NCBI GenBank assembly: GCA_002350615.1
Contig: DEFD01000028.1
Location: 138,496 to 202,495, forward strand
From: Bacteroidales bacterium UBA2861
Lineage (GTDB): Bacteria > Bacteroidota > Bacteroidia > Bacteroidales > UBA932
Length of the DNA stretch: 64,000 nucleotides
Direction: 5' to 3'
Position numbers and translations under genes: made by a program. Shown here piece after piece: positions 33,722 through 40,934 of the stretch. Numbering within the stretch: position 1 is the first letter of the stretch; each line of letters begins with the position of its first letter. Below the pieces are notes generated by a model. The model worked only from the letters and a program-made list of their open reading frames with translations, did no database searches and had not been told where the DNA came from.

Positions 33722-36571
33722 TTATTCGACTAAAAGAGTGACGCTTACCTTATGGGTTTCGCCCGGCTTGAGGGTGTAGGCACGGTCGCGGTAAATGGTT
33801 CCGGTTTCCATGGACACCGCGCCTTCCGGGGCCACGTAGGCGATGAATTTGATGCCGCCCTTGAAATCCGCATTCACCCTGCGGCCGCCATCCACAAGGG
33901 TATAACGGCCTTCGCCGCTTTCAAAGACGATCCCGGGCTTGCCCCCCGAAATGTTCTTCACCGGGAAAGCACCCTTCCAGATACGGTCTCCGCCCTTTTC
34001 GGCCTCGTATTTCCAGAAATATCTGCTGCCGCTCAGCCCCTCTATGCTGCAGTTCGAGGGATGCGAAACCCTGAAGAAGGGATGGAGCAGTTCGGTGCAG
34101 CTGAATTCGTGGTCGTCGGTATTGGTGACGCTGAACTCAGCCTTGAGCTCCTCGCCGAGGCTGTATTTCATTTCAGCATGGAACTTGTGCGGCCATACCC
34201 TGCGGGAAGATTCACTGTCCTCAAGAGTCAGCACCGCTTCGTTTTCGGTGCTGGAAGCGAGTTTCCAGTCGAAATACGGAGTGAGGCCATGGATGTCGCA
34301 GCCCGGGCGTCCTTCGTAAATAGCCCAGGGCCAATAGATTGGAATGCCCAGATTGCCGAGGACCTCGCTTTCTCCGGCGGGCTTCCAGCTGCGCATGTTG
34401 GCTCCGCGATAATCGATGCGGGCCGTGCCGAAGGAGTTCGAAAGCACTACCTGGGTGCAGGGTTCGGATACGCTTTCCAGCCAGGCTATATCCTCTTCGG
34501 AGAGTTGCTGCAGGGAAGCGAGCCTGTACGTGCCGCCCCAGCTCATGAGATGGTCGTTGAGGCTGCCCCTCTTGTTCTCGCCGATGCGGTATTTGCTCCA
34601 GCGGGTCTGGAACCAGGCCTCGTTCTTGGATCCGACAGGACGCTCGAGAGCGTGCCAGACATCCCTGTTCTCGTCGGCGAAACCCTGAGTGCCGTTGCGC
34701 CACATGAGGGCGGCCACCTCTTTCCACATATCGTTCCTGTCGGTTTTGGCCAGGGTGAAGAGTTCGGATATCAGCAGATTGCCGTAGTCGTCGAGCGCGG
34801 CGTGCTCGGTGCCCACGATAGTGGCCCCGGCGGGACGCCAGTTATATATGGAAAGGTCCTGGTCCGGGCCGTAAACCGGATTCTGGAGATATACCCAGGA
34901 GAGGAAATACCAACCTGCCTTGCGGGCGTAGTTCAGATAACGGCGGCGGCCGGTCATCTCCCACATCTCCACCGCGGCGGAGAAGAAGGGCTGAATGCCT
35001 TCACGGTCCACGCTGGAGCAGTCCATGGCGCCTCCGTTGCATTCGTAGCGGTCTATATCGCGTCCGTAATAATATTTGAATCCGGCGTTGATGGCTTTCT
35101 TGACCTCGGGATCGTGGGTGAGACTCCAGTAGCGCACGAGTCCCATCAGCACATAACCGCCGCAGTCGCCGGCCGCATTCGTGAGTTCCCCGGTGAAGAA
35201 ATCCCACTGGGAACCCAGGCCGCCGTCACCGGGCAGGGAGGCGAGAAGGGCCTTCACTTCCCTTTTTGCAGATGCCTCGAATTCGTCGGCATAGTCATCG
35301 GCGTCGCAGCCGAGCGCCTTGAGTTCATCCCTGTGCGCCCTGAGGAAAAGCACGGTGCGGGAAAGCTCTCCGATGGCCCAGCCCACTTCGGATGCATCCG
35401 TAAAAGTCTTGCCGGGAACGGGTTTGCTGCCGCGGCGGAAAAATCCGCTTTCCTGCTGCCTGTCCCTTATCCAGCTGCGGAAGACTTCGCAGCCGAAGTT
35501 CACGCTCTCGGCATCGCCGTCCTTGAGGCCGTACTCGAGGGTGAGGCGGGCCTTCTGGAAACTCTGGGAGGCAAAGCCGATGTTGGTGGTACCCTTGCTC
35601 ACGATGTATTCGCCCGGGGCGAGTTTTTTGGACTTCTCGATATCGTCGTTTTTCCAGCGGTTCAGGGTGAAATCCTTCTCGTAGTCTTCCAGGGTGTAGC
35701 CCTCCTTGGAACGCGGGATGTTCATATAACCCATCGTGAACATCTTGTCGTCATGTCCCGTCGAGAACCATGAGCCGTCTTCGTTGCGGCGGCGGTTCCA
35801 TTTGAGGAAAGTGCGGTCCAGGGCGGCGGTTTCCTCAACCGTATGCTGGGCCTTGGTCTCATGCTGGAGATACTTCCAGGCGACGGGGAACACTACCGTA
35901 TAGCCGTAATTCTTCCATTTCGGCCGTCCCTGGCATGCATAGGCCGTAACCTTGTAGCTTTCGCCCGGGGCGAGGGTGATGTATTTGTCGTATGCTTCTG
36001 TGAATTTCCTCTTGTCGGTGTAGGAAACCGGGGCTTCCGTCATTGGCCAGTAGATCATATGCCTGAAGGAGCCGTCGGGGAGCTTCTCCATGGAACTGGA
36101 ACCGGTTATGGAATTGAGGTCTGCGTCGGAGGCGAAGAGGCCGAATGCCTTGCGCCTGTTTTCGCTTATGGTACAGGCCGGGATGGAACTGCGGTCCCCC
36201 GCGAAGATCCAGGGCTGCCCGTCTTTTTCCCATCCGTTGGGCATGGCCGTAGAAAAGGCACGTCCGTCGCTGAGGATGAAATCGCCCACGAACTCGTTGC
36301 CGTTGTAGAGCACTCCGGGGATGAGATAGCGCGTGGCCTTGATACCTGGAACGGCTGCAAGGACAAGCTTGAAAGTCTGCTGCTCAGCGCTGTTGTTCAC
36401 AGCGGAGAGCTCGATCTGCCAGACATTGGTGCGTCCTTCGCGGCACTTGCTTATTTCGAGTGAAGTTTCAAGGCCGTCAACGGCCGGTTTCGTAAAGGCG
36501 GAGAAAGTCACTCCGGCCGCAGCGTCGAGACAAAGGGCCCCGAACAGAAAGATGGTCAGGAATTGTTTCAT
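33722..36571 (-). CDS. Secreted glycosidase-like protein of unrecognised family (949 aa)
   Basis: 949 residues with a Sec signal (MKQFLTIFLFGALCLDAAAG). Residues about 20-230 are a beta-rich domain. The middle (about 290-700) is helical with the repeating pattern of an alpha/alpha-barrel: KAINAGFKYYYGRDIDRYEC, YLNYARKAGWYFLSWVYLQN, LLISELFTLAKT and many Trp and Tyr. The end (about 720-949) is beta-sandwich. This layout is seen in six-hairpin glycosidases and related lyases, but I cannot place it in a numbered family. It is the first gene of the catabolic operon, behind a strong promoter, so it likely releases the sugar the operon consumes. Confidence 0.6.
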   Translation of the reverse strand: MKQFLTIFLFGALCLDAAAGVTFSAFTKPAVDGLETSLEISKCREGRTNVWQIELSAVNNSAEQQTFKLVLAAVPGIKATRYLIPGVLYNGNEFVGDFILSDGRAFSTAMPNGWEKDGQPWIFAGDRSSIPACTISENRRKAFGLFASDADLNSITGSSSMEKLPDGSFRHMIYWPMTEAPVSYTDKRKFTEAYDKYITLAPGESYKVTAYACQGRPKWKNYGYTVVFPVAWKYLQHETKAQHTVEETAALDRTFLKWNRRRNEDGSWFSTGHDDKMFTMGYMNIPRSKEGYTLEDYEKDFTLNRWKNDDIEKSKKLAPGEYIVSKGTTNIGFASQSFQKARLTLEYGLKDGDAESVNFGCEVFRSWIRDRQQESGFFRRGSKPVPGKTFTDASEVGWAIGELSRTVLFLRAHRDELKALGCDADDYADEFEASAKREVKALLASLPGDGGLGSQWDFFTGELTNAAGDCGGYVLMGLVRYWSLTHDPEVKKAINAGFKYYYGRDIDRYECNGGAMDCSSVDREGIQPFFSAAVEMWEMTGRRRYLNYARKAGWYFLSWVYLQNPVYGPDQDLSIYNWRPAGATIVGTEHAALDDYGNLLISELFTLAKTDRNDMWKEVAALMWRNGTQGFADENRDVWHALERPVGSKNEAWFQTRWSKYRIGENKRGSLNDHLMSWGGTYRLASLQQLSEEDIAWLESVSEPCTQVVLSNSFGTARIDYRGANMRSWKPAGESEVLGNLGIPIYWPWAIYEGRPGCDIHGLTPYFDWKLASSTENEAVLTLEDSESSRRVWPHKFHAEMKYSLGEELKAEFSVTNTDDHEFSCTELLHPFFRVSHPSNCSIEGLSGSRYFWKYEAEKGGDRIWKGAFPVKNISGGKPGIVFESGEGRYTLVDGGRRVNADFKGGIKFIAYVAPEGAVSMETGTIYRDRAYTLKPGETHKVSVTLLVE

Positions 36572-36598
36572 CGGCTTGGTCTATTGGTTTGGTCAGTT

Positions 36599-36629
36599 CA
36601 AAATTAGCAATTATTCTTCTCTTTACAAA
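36599..36629 (-). promoter_or_regulatory. Bacteroidales-type promoter of the catabolic operon
   Basis: Read on the minus strand: TTTG (plus 36626-36629) as -33 box, 19-base spacer, then TAATTTTG (plus 36599-36606) as -7 box. Both match the consensus TTTG / TAnnTTTG at correct spacing. Start of transcription is expected near 36592, leaving about 21 bases before the ATG at 36571. Confidence 0.65.
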
Positions 36630-36648
36630 ATTATCCAATATTTAACAA

Positions 36649-36671
36649 TGTTGAACTGAAACAATTCAACA
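36649..36671. promoter_or_regulatory. Palindrome TGTTGAA-9-TTCAACA, candidate IclR operator 1
   Basis: Perfect 7-base arms separated by 9 bases, between the divergent promoter regions and just upstream of the -33 box of the minus operon. It shares TTGAA/TTCAA half-sites with the second palindrome at 36693. Such a pair fits binding by the dimeric IclR protein coded next to it. Confidence 0.5.
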
Positions 36672-36692
36672 GCCGGAATTTTTATAGATTAT

Positions 36693-36707
36693 TTCAATAA
36701 TATTGAA
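36693..36707. promoter_or_regulatory. Palindrome TTCAATA-A-TATTGAA, candidate IclR operator 2
   Basis: A perfect 15-base palindrome that abuts the TATATTTG box (36708-36715) before the IclR start at 36720. Binding there would block the regulator's own promoter, so autorepression is suggested. Confidence 0.5.
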
Positions 36708-36715
36708 TATATTTG
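36708..36715 (+). promoter_or_regulatory. -7 box TATATTTG of the iclR-type gene
   Basis: Matches TAnnTTTG and ends only 4 bases before the ATG at 36720, implying a very short or absent leader. No TTTG is found 19-21 bases upstream. Confidence 0.4.
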
Positions 36716-36719
36716 CCAC

Positions 36720-37472
36720 ATGATTCAAGTACTCGAAAGAGCTTTCTCCGTGCTGGACTACCTCTCGGCAGATCCTGACAGGCTTGCCGGCCTGTCCGAA
36801 ATAGCGCAGGCTTGCGGAATCCAGAAAACCACCCTGGCGAATATCCTCAACACGCTGGAATCCGCCGGCTATGTGGTGCGTCCGCAGAAACGCAAGGGCT
36901 ACAGGCTCGGCTACAAATACTACATGCAGGCAGGTCCCGCCTATGTTTACGAAAAATGGAAGGAGCTTTCCGCCGAGGAGGTGAAGAAAATTTACAACAT
37001 CTTCGAGGAAACAGTGGTGCTGGCCACCGAATACGGAGGTCAGAGAAGGGTGCTGAACCTGATGGAGTGCCACGAAGGCATCACCGCCCGCATTCCGCAC
37101 TCTGCCGACATCTACCAATCGGCCACCGGCAGGATAATCCTCGCCTACTATCCAGAGCACAAAATCAGGGAGATCGTTTCCCGCGTGGGTCTCCCGTCAC
37201 ACGAATCCTGGGAAGGGATTGACAGCGTGGACGCCCTTCTGGAAGGCCTCGCTGAAATCCGGGAGAAAGGCATCAGCACCACCATCTTCCGCGAACACAT
37301 GCTGGGTGTGGGAGTGCCCGTCCTCGTGGGAGGCTGGCCCATTGCCTCGATAGGGATGTGCCTGCCCAGATTCCGCTGCTCGGAATCAAGGCTCGGGATA
37401 ATCCACGAAGTACTCGGCGAGTGTGCGGCGAGCATCGCGGAAAAAGTGAGAAGCGCGTATTATTCCGGGTAA
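36720..37472 (+). CDS. IclR-family transcriptional regulator of the catabolic operon
   Basis: 250 residues. The N-terminal winged helix-turn-helix is QVLERAFSVLDYLSADP, LSEIAQACGIQKTTLANIL and SAGYVVRP (about 3-60). The effector domain (about 75-245) has the typical IPHSADIYQSATGRIILAYY and GVGVPVLVGGWPIASI segments. It is transcribed away from the minus-strand sugar-acid operon, with two palindromes between, the classical layout for a local regulator that senses a pathway keto acid or sugar acid. IclR members can activate or repress. Length is normal. Confidence 0.9.
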   Translation: MIQVLERAFSVLDYLSADPDRLAGLSEIAQACGIQKTTLANILNTLESAGYVVRPQKRKGYRLGYKYYMQAGPAYVYEKWKELSAEEVKKIYNIFEETVVLATEYGGQRRVLNLMECHEGITARIPHSADIYQSATGRIILAYYPEHKIREIVSRVGLPSHESWEGIDSVDALLEGLAEIREKGISTTIFREHMLGVGVPVLVGGWPIASIGMCLPRFRCSESRLGIIHEVLGECAASIAEKVRSAYYSG

Positions 37473-37477
37473 GTACT

Positions 37478-38692
37478 TTATTTGGAGACGAATACGAATT
37501 TCGATTCCACCGGGGAAGTCTTCCCGTTTCCCTTAATGCCGAATCTGAGGACTCCGTCCGGAGCCGTGGGGCATGCGGCCGACTTGTCGATGCTGTAAGG
37601 CTCGATGTAGGCGTTGCGGCCCTTGGCCTTTTTGCCGTCCACCACGGGATAGGCATGGAAGCAGACGAAACGGTTGCCGGCGGCATCCTTGAGGAAGAAG
37701 CCGTGTCCGGCCCCGCGAAGTTCCTCGCTGCCAACCGAAGTGAACACCGGATTGCCTTCGTACTTGATCCAGGATTCCGTCAAAAGAGGATCCTCATATT
37801 CATCGCCGTGGCGTTTGAGGGTAAGCTGCCCCAGGCCGTAGTCCGACCAGTAGCCGCTCCCGCTATATGTCATGAAAACTTCTCCGTTGTCGCCGTACAC
37901 GGCCGTACCGCCTTCCACCACCCGCGGATGTTTCTGGCTGGAGCCGTGGAATTCCCATTCCTGGGTGGGTGTGGTGATCACGCCCTGCCCACCCTGCAGC
38001 TGCCAGGGAGCGGAGAACTTGGAAATCATTATCTTCTGGAAGAACTTGCCCAGGCCCTGTCCGCGGCCCTCTTCTTCCACCCACGTGATGTAGGCTCCCG
38101 CATGGCTGCCGGAAGGGATGCGCAGCACGCTGGCTCCCACCACCCATCTTCTCACGATGCTGCCGTCTTCCTCGAGGAGCGGCTGGGTCTGCCCGGGAAC
38201 TCCCGTAACGGGGTGCACCCAGGGGCCGCGCAGGCTCCCGGAAGCGGATTTGAGTATTACTGTATTTATGTTTCTGGAACTAACCTTGCCTTTTTCGTCC
38301 AAAACCTTCTGCCTCAGTGCGAAATAAAGATACCAGCCCGACTTGCCGGGGAATTCCTCCTCACTGAAATAATGCAGTTCAGGGGACCAGGTGCCGTTGA
38401 TCTGAGCGCCCTCGCCGAAGAGTTCGGCCACAGTTGGATCGTATTGGGAATCGTAGATGATGTTTTCCGTGGTAGGATGGTCGGCGGTGGTGAGGCAACT
38501 GAGCTTCCTGTCGCTCACGAGGGCGATTTTTGTGGAGCCGGTCATGGTGAGGAAAAACTCGGATCCGTCGAAAACAAGACAGGGATCCGCAGCGCTGGTG
38601 CGCACCAGAGTGGTCTTCATTACCGGTTTGCCGGAGGTGAAAAGGATCAATGCGGCCACGGCGGCGGAAATGGCAATTATCCGATTGTTCAT
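37478..38692 (-). CDS. Secreted glycoside hydrolase family 43-like protein
   Basis: 404 residues with an N-terminal hydrophobic signal (IIAISAAVAALILFTSG). The five-bladed propeller signs are ADPCLVFDG with the presumed general base D36, TWSPELHYF, and VEGGTAVYG with the presumed acid Glu; SGSGYWSDYGLG and AGHGFF follow. GH43 enzymes are mostly arabinofuranosidases, arabinanases or xylosidases. The gene is convergent with the regulator (5 bases between stops). It appears monocistronic on this strand and may be coregulated with the catabolic operon. Confidence 0.75.
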   Translation of the reverse strand: MNNRIIAISAAVAALILFTSGKPVMKTTLVRTSAADPCLVFDGSEFFLTMTGSTKIALVSDRKLSCLTTADHPTTENIIYDSQYDPTVAELFGEGAQINGTWSPELHYFSEEEFPGKSGWYLYFALRQKVLDEKGKVSSRNINTVILKSASGSLRGPWVHPVTGVPGQTQPLLEEDGSIVRRWVVGASVLRIPSGSHAGAYITWVEEEGRGQGLGKFFQKIMISKFSAPWQLQGGQGVITTPTQEWEFHGSSQKHPRVVEGGTAVYGDNGEVFMTYSGSGYWSDYGLGQLTLKRHGDEYEDPLLTESWIKYEGNPVFTSVGSEELRGAGHGFFLKDAAGNRFVCFHAYPVVDGKKAKGRNAYIEPYSIDKSAACPTAPDGVLRFGIKGNGKTSPVESKFVFVSK

Positions 38693-38718
38693 AGCCTTTA
38701 GTTATCAATGGTGTCCCG

Positions 38719-38726
38719 CAAATATA
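38719..38726 (-). promoter_or_regulatory. Possible -7 box (TATATTTG, minus strand) of the GH43 gene
   Basis: Plus-strand CAAATATA reads TATATTTG on the minus strand, 26 bases before the start at 38692. A CAAA at 38754 is 27 bases away, too far for the usual -33 box. Confidence 0.35.
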
Positions 38727-38821
38727 AAAATAAGCGTGCAATTATACACCCTTCAAAATCCCTTGGGAAAATATTTTCATTTTTCTCGCCCATTCTGCTA
38801 TTATTATTGGTATTTAAAGGA

Positions 38822-38829
38822 TAACTTTG
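38822..38829 (+). promoter_or_regulatory. -7 box TAACTTTG of the DUF6259-like gene
   Basis: TAACTTTG matches the TAnnTTTG consensus, 39 bases before the ATG at 38869. A clear TTTG at the -33 position is not found. A CCTTGGGAAAAT motif at 38761-38772 resembles the TTGGGAA motif upstream of the small-ORF modules. Confidence 0.45.
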
Positions 38830-38868
38830 TATCAGACCAATAGAACCGAATCTCAACACCAGCGAAAT

Positions 38869-40926
38869 ATGAGAAAATATTTGCTTCCTCTGCTCTGCAC
38901 CGTTTCTTTCATGCTCATGCAGCAGCCGTCCACGGCAAAGACCACCGAGACCATAAAAGCGGGAAAACTCAGCTTCTCCATCGGCAAGGATGGTTCCGGC
39001 GCATGCTATACCCACAAGGAAAAAGGACAGATTTCCAGCGAGAACGCCGATTTCTGGAGACTTATCCTGGATGACGGTCAGCGCACCGAAATCCCCGTTT
39101 TGTCTTCCGCCCAGAAAGGCAAGGCGGTGGCGAAGGACGGAGGACTGCTTGTCAGCTACGAAAAACTCGTATCGGAATACGGGGACGAATATCCCATCCG
39201 CTTCGAGGTGATGATAAAGGAGGAGAAGGGCCTGCTGAACTTTACTCCAAGCATTGACAACAAGGCTGAAGGAGTGCGCGTCAACGAGTGCTTCTGCCCC
39301 ATGGCGGACCTCGAAACTCTCTTCTCGGACAAGGCGAAAGACATCCTCTACTGGCCTGAAGGGCCCGGCGTGAGGCATCCGAATCCCTGGAAATGGCTGG
39401 ACAACATGACTCCGGCCTACTACTCTCACAACGAATATGAAACGCACGTGAACCTCATCTACCCCAGGGCATCGATGAGCTGGTACGGCGTGCAGAGCGG
39501 CGACAAATTCCTTTATGTCTGCCGCCAGGATCCCGAAATGCGCCTCTGCTTCCTGAGCCTGCGTCACAAGATCGGAGGCGAAAACCTCATCTGCACCATC
39601 GACCACTGGCCTATGGCCCGCACAGGTGAAAAGCTCACACTCCCCTCCTCGGTGATCGGCCTTTTGGACGGCGACTGGCGCGATGCTGCGAAAACATATC
39701 GCGCCTGGGCGGACGCCAACTTCTTCAAAGCCCCGAAAATCGACGACTGGATGCACCGTATGACCGGTTTCCAGCGCGTACTGATGCGCTCCCAGTTCGG
39801 CGAGGACTACTACACCGCAGCCGACCTGCCGCAGCTCTATCTGGATGGGGCGAAGTACGGTATCAAGACCATCTTTCTCTTCTCCTGGTGGAAGGAGGGA
39901 ATGGACAGGGCCTACCCCAAATATGAAGAGCCCTACCCCGGAGCTTTCAAGGAGCTGGCAGAGGCCATCAAGAAGGTGCAGGAGCTCGGCGGAAGGGTGA
40001 TTCTGGAGTGCAACTGCCATTTCATGGACCCTTCGGGCGATTTCTATAAGCAATACGGCGCCGAATGCCGCCTGCTTGACATAAACGGCAATGAATACCG
40101 TCCGGCCTTCGTGTATGCCGGCTGGGGCGAGATCCGCCAGAGGCTCGGCAAGGTGCAGTTCCCTCTCGCCTGCGAAGGCTCGCCGCGCTGGAGGGACCAG
40201 CTCGCGGCCCAGGTACGCCAGCTCGAATCCTTCGGGCCGGACTGCATCTTTATGGACTGCTACGGCTTCTGCCCATACCAGCCCTGCTTCAACGACACCC
40301 ACGACCACGGTCCCAGGGTGGACGAAGCCTGGATATCGCACCGAAAGATATTCCAGGACGCTATGGACCTCTCATATTCCACCGGCAAGGTACTCGGGAC
40401 CGAAGGCGTGACCGACATCGCGGCGGCATACTGCCAGCTCCTTCACGGAAACATCCAGGCGGACTACAGGGTGAAGAGCGACCAGTTCCCCCAGCTTTTC
40501 CGCTACACTTTCCCCGAAGCGATCACCACGGAAAGGGGTTTCCTCTCTTCCAAAGGCAATTACAGGCGACAGGTCAAAAGCGCCCTCGTGATGGGCGAAC
40601 GCTACGATGCGCAACTCTGGACCTGCCGGCGCGGTATGGCGGCCGATCCCGAATACGCCGAGCCCATGGGCTGGTGTGCGGGTAAGCTCGACGAATACGG
40701 AGACTATTTCTACGACGGCCGCTTCACCGTGCTGGACACCAGCGAGCTGCCCTATTATGTCAAGCGCTCCGAGTGGTACAACGCCGACGGGAGCAAAATC
40801 CTGCGCATCCTCTACAACGCGGCGGAACGCAGCACGGCGGAAGTTTGCGGCGTGAAACTCGCTGCTGACGAAATGCGCTTCGACATTTTCGACGCCGCCG
40901 AATACGAAAAGAAGCATTCAAACTAA
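38869..40926 (+). CDS. Secreted DUF6259-like TIM-barrel protein, putative glycoside hydrolase
   Basis: 685 residues from the ATG at 38869, which begins a Sec signal (MRKYLLPLLCTVSFMLMQQ); the longer TTG-initiated frame overlaps the promoter. An N-terminal beta domain (about 25-260) precedes a barrel (about 270-600) with WWKEGMDRAYPKYEEP, VILECNCHFMDPSG, DCIFMDCYGFCPYQPC and LGTEGVTDIAAAY. This resembles DUF6259 proteins, which sit among glycosidase-like barrels. The candidate catalytic acids are the Asp in FMDCYG and the Glu in GTEGV (inference). It is the first gene of a plus-strand run reaching 55948 and is 8 bases before the hybrid sensor. Confidence 0.6.
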   Translation: MRKYLLPLLCTVSFMLMQQPSTAKTTETIKAGKLSFSIGKDGSGACYTHKEKGQISSENADFWRLILDDGQRTEIPVLSSAQKGKAVAKDGGLLVSYEKLVSEYGDEYPIRFEVMIKEEKGLLNFTPSIDNKAEGVRVNECFCPMADLETLFSDKAKDILYWPEGPGVRHPNPWKWLDNMTPAYYSHNEYETHVNLIYPRASMSWYGVQSGDKFLYVCRQDPEMRLCFLSLRHKIGGENLICTIDHWPMARTGEKLTLPSSVIGLLDGDWRDAAKTYRAWADANFFKAPKIDDWMHRMTGFQRVLMRSQFGEDYYTAADLPQLYLDGAKYGIKTIFLFSWWKEGMDRAYPKYEEPYPGAFKELAEAIKKVQELGGRVILECNCHFMDPSGDFYKQYGAECRLLDINGNEYRPAFVYAGWGEIRQRLGKVQFPLACEGSPRWRDQLAAQVRQLESFGPDCIFMDCYGFCPYQPCFNDTHDHGPRVDEAWISHRKIFQDAMDLSYSTGKVLGTEGVTDIAAAYCQLLHGNIQADYRVKSDQFPQLFRYTFPEAITTERGFLSSKGNYRRQVKSALVMGERYDAQLWTCRRGMAADPEYAEPMGWCAGKLDEYGDYFYDGRFTVLDTSELPYYVKRSEWYNADGSKILRILYNAAERSTAEVCGVKLAADEMRFDIFDAAEYEKKHSN

Positions 40927-40934
40927 GCGCCTGA

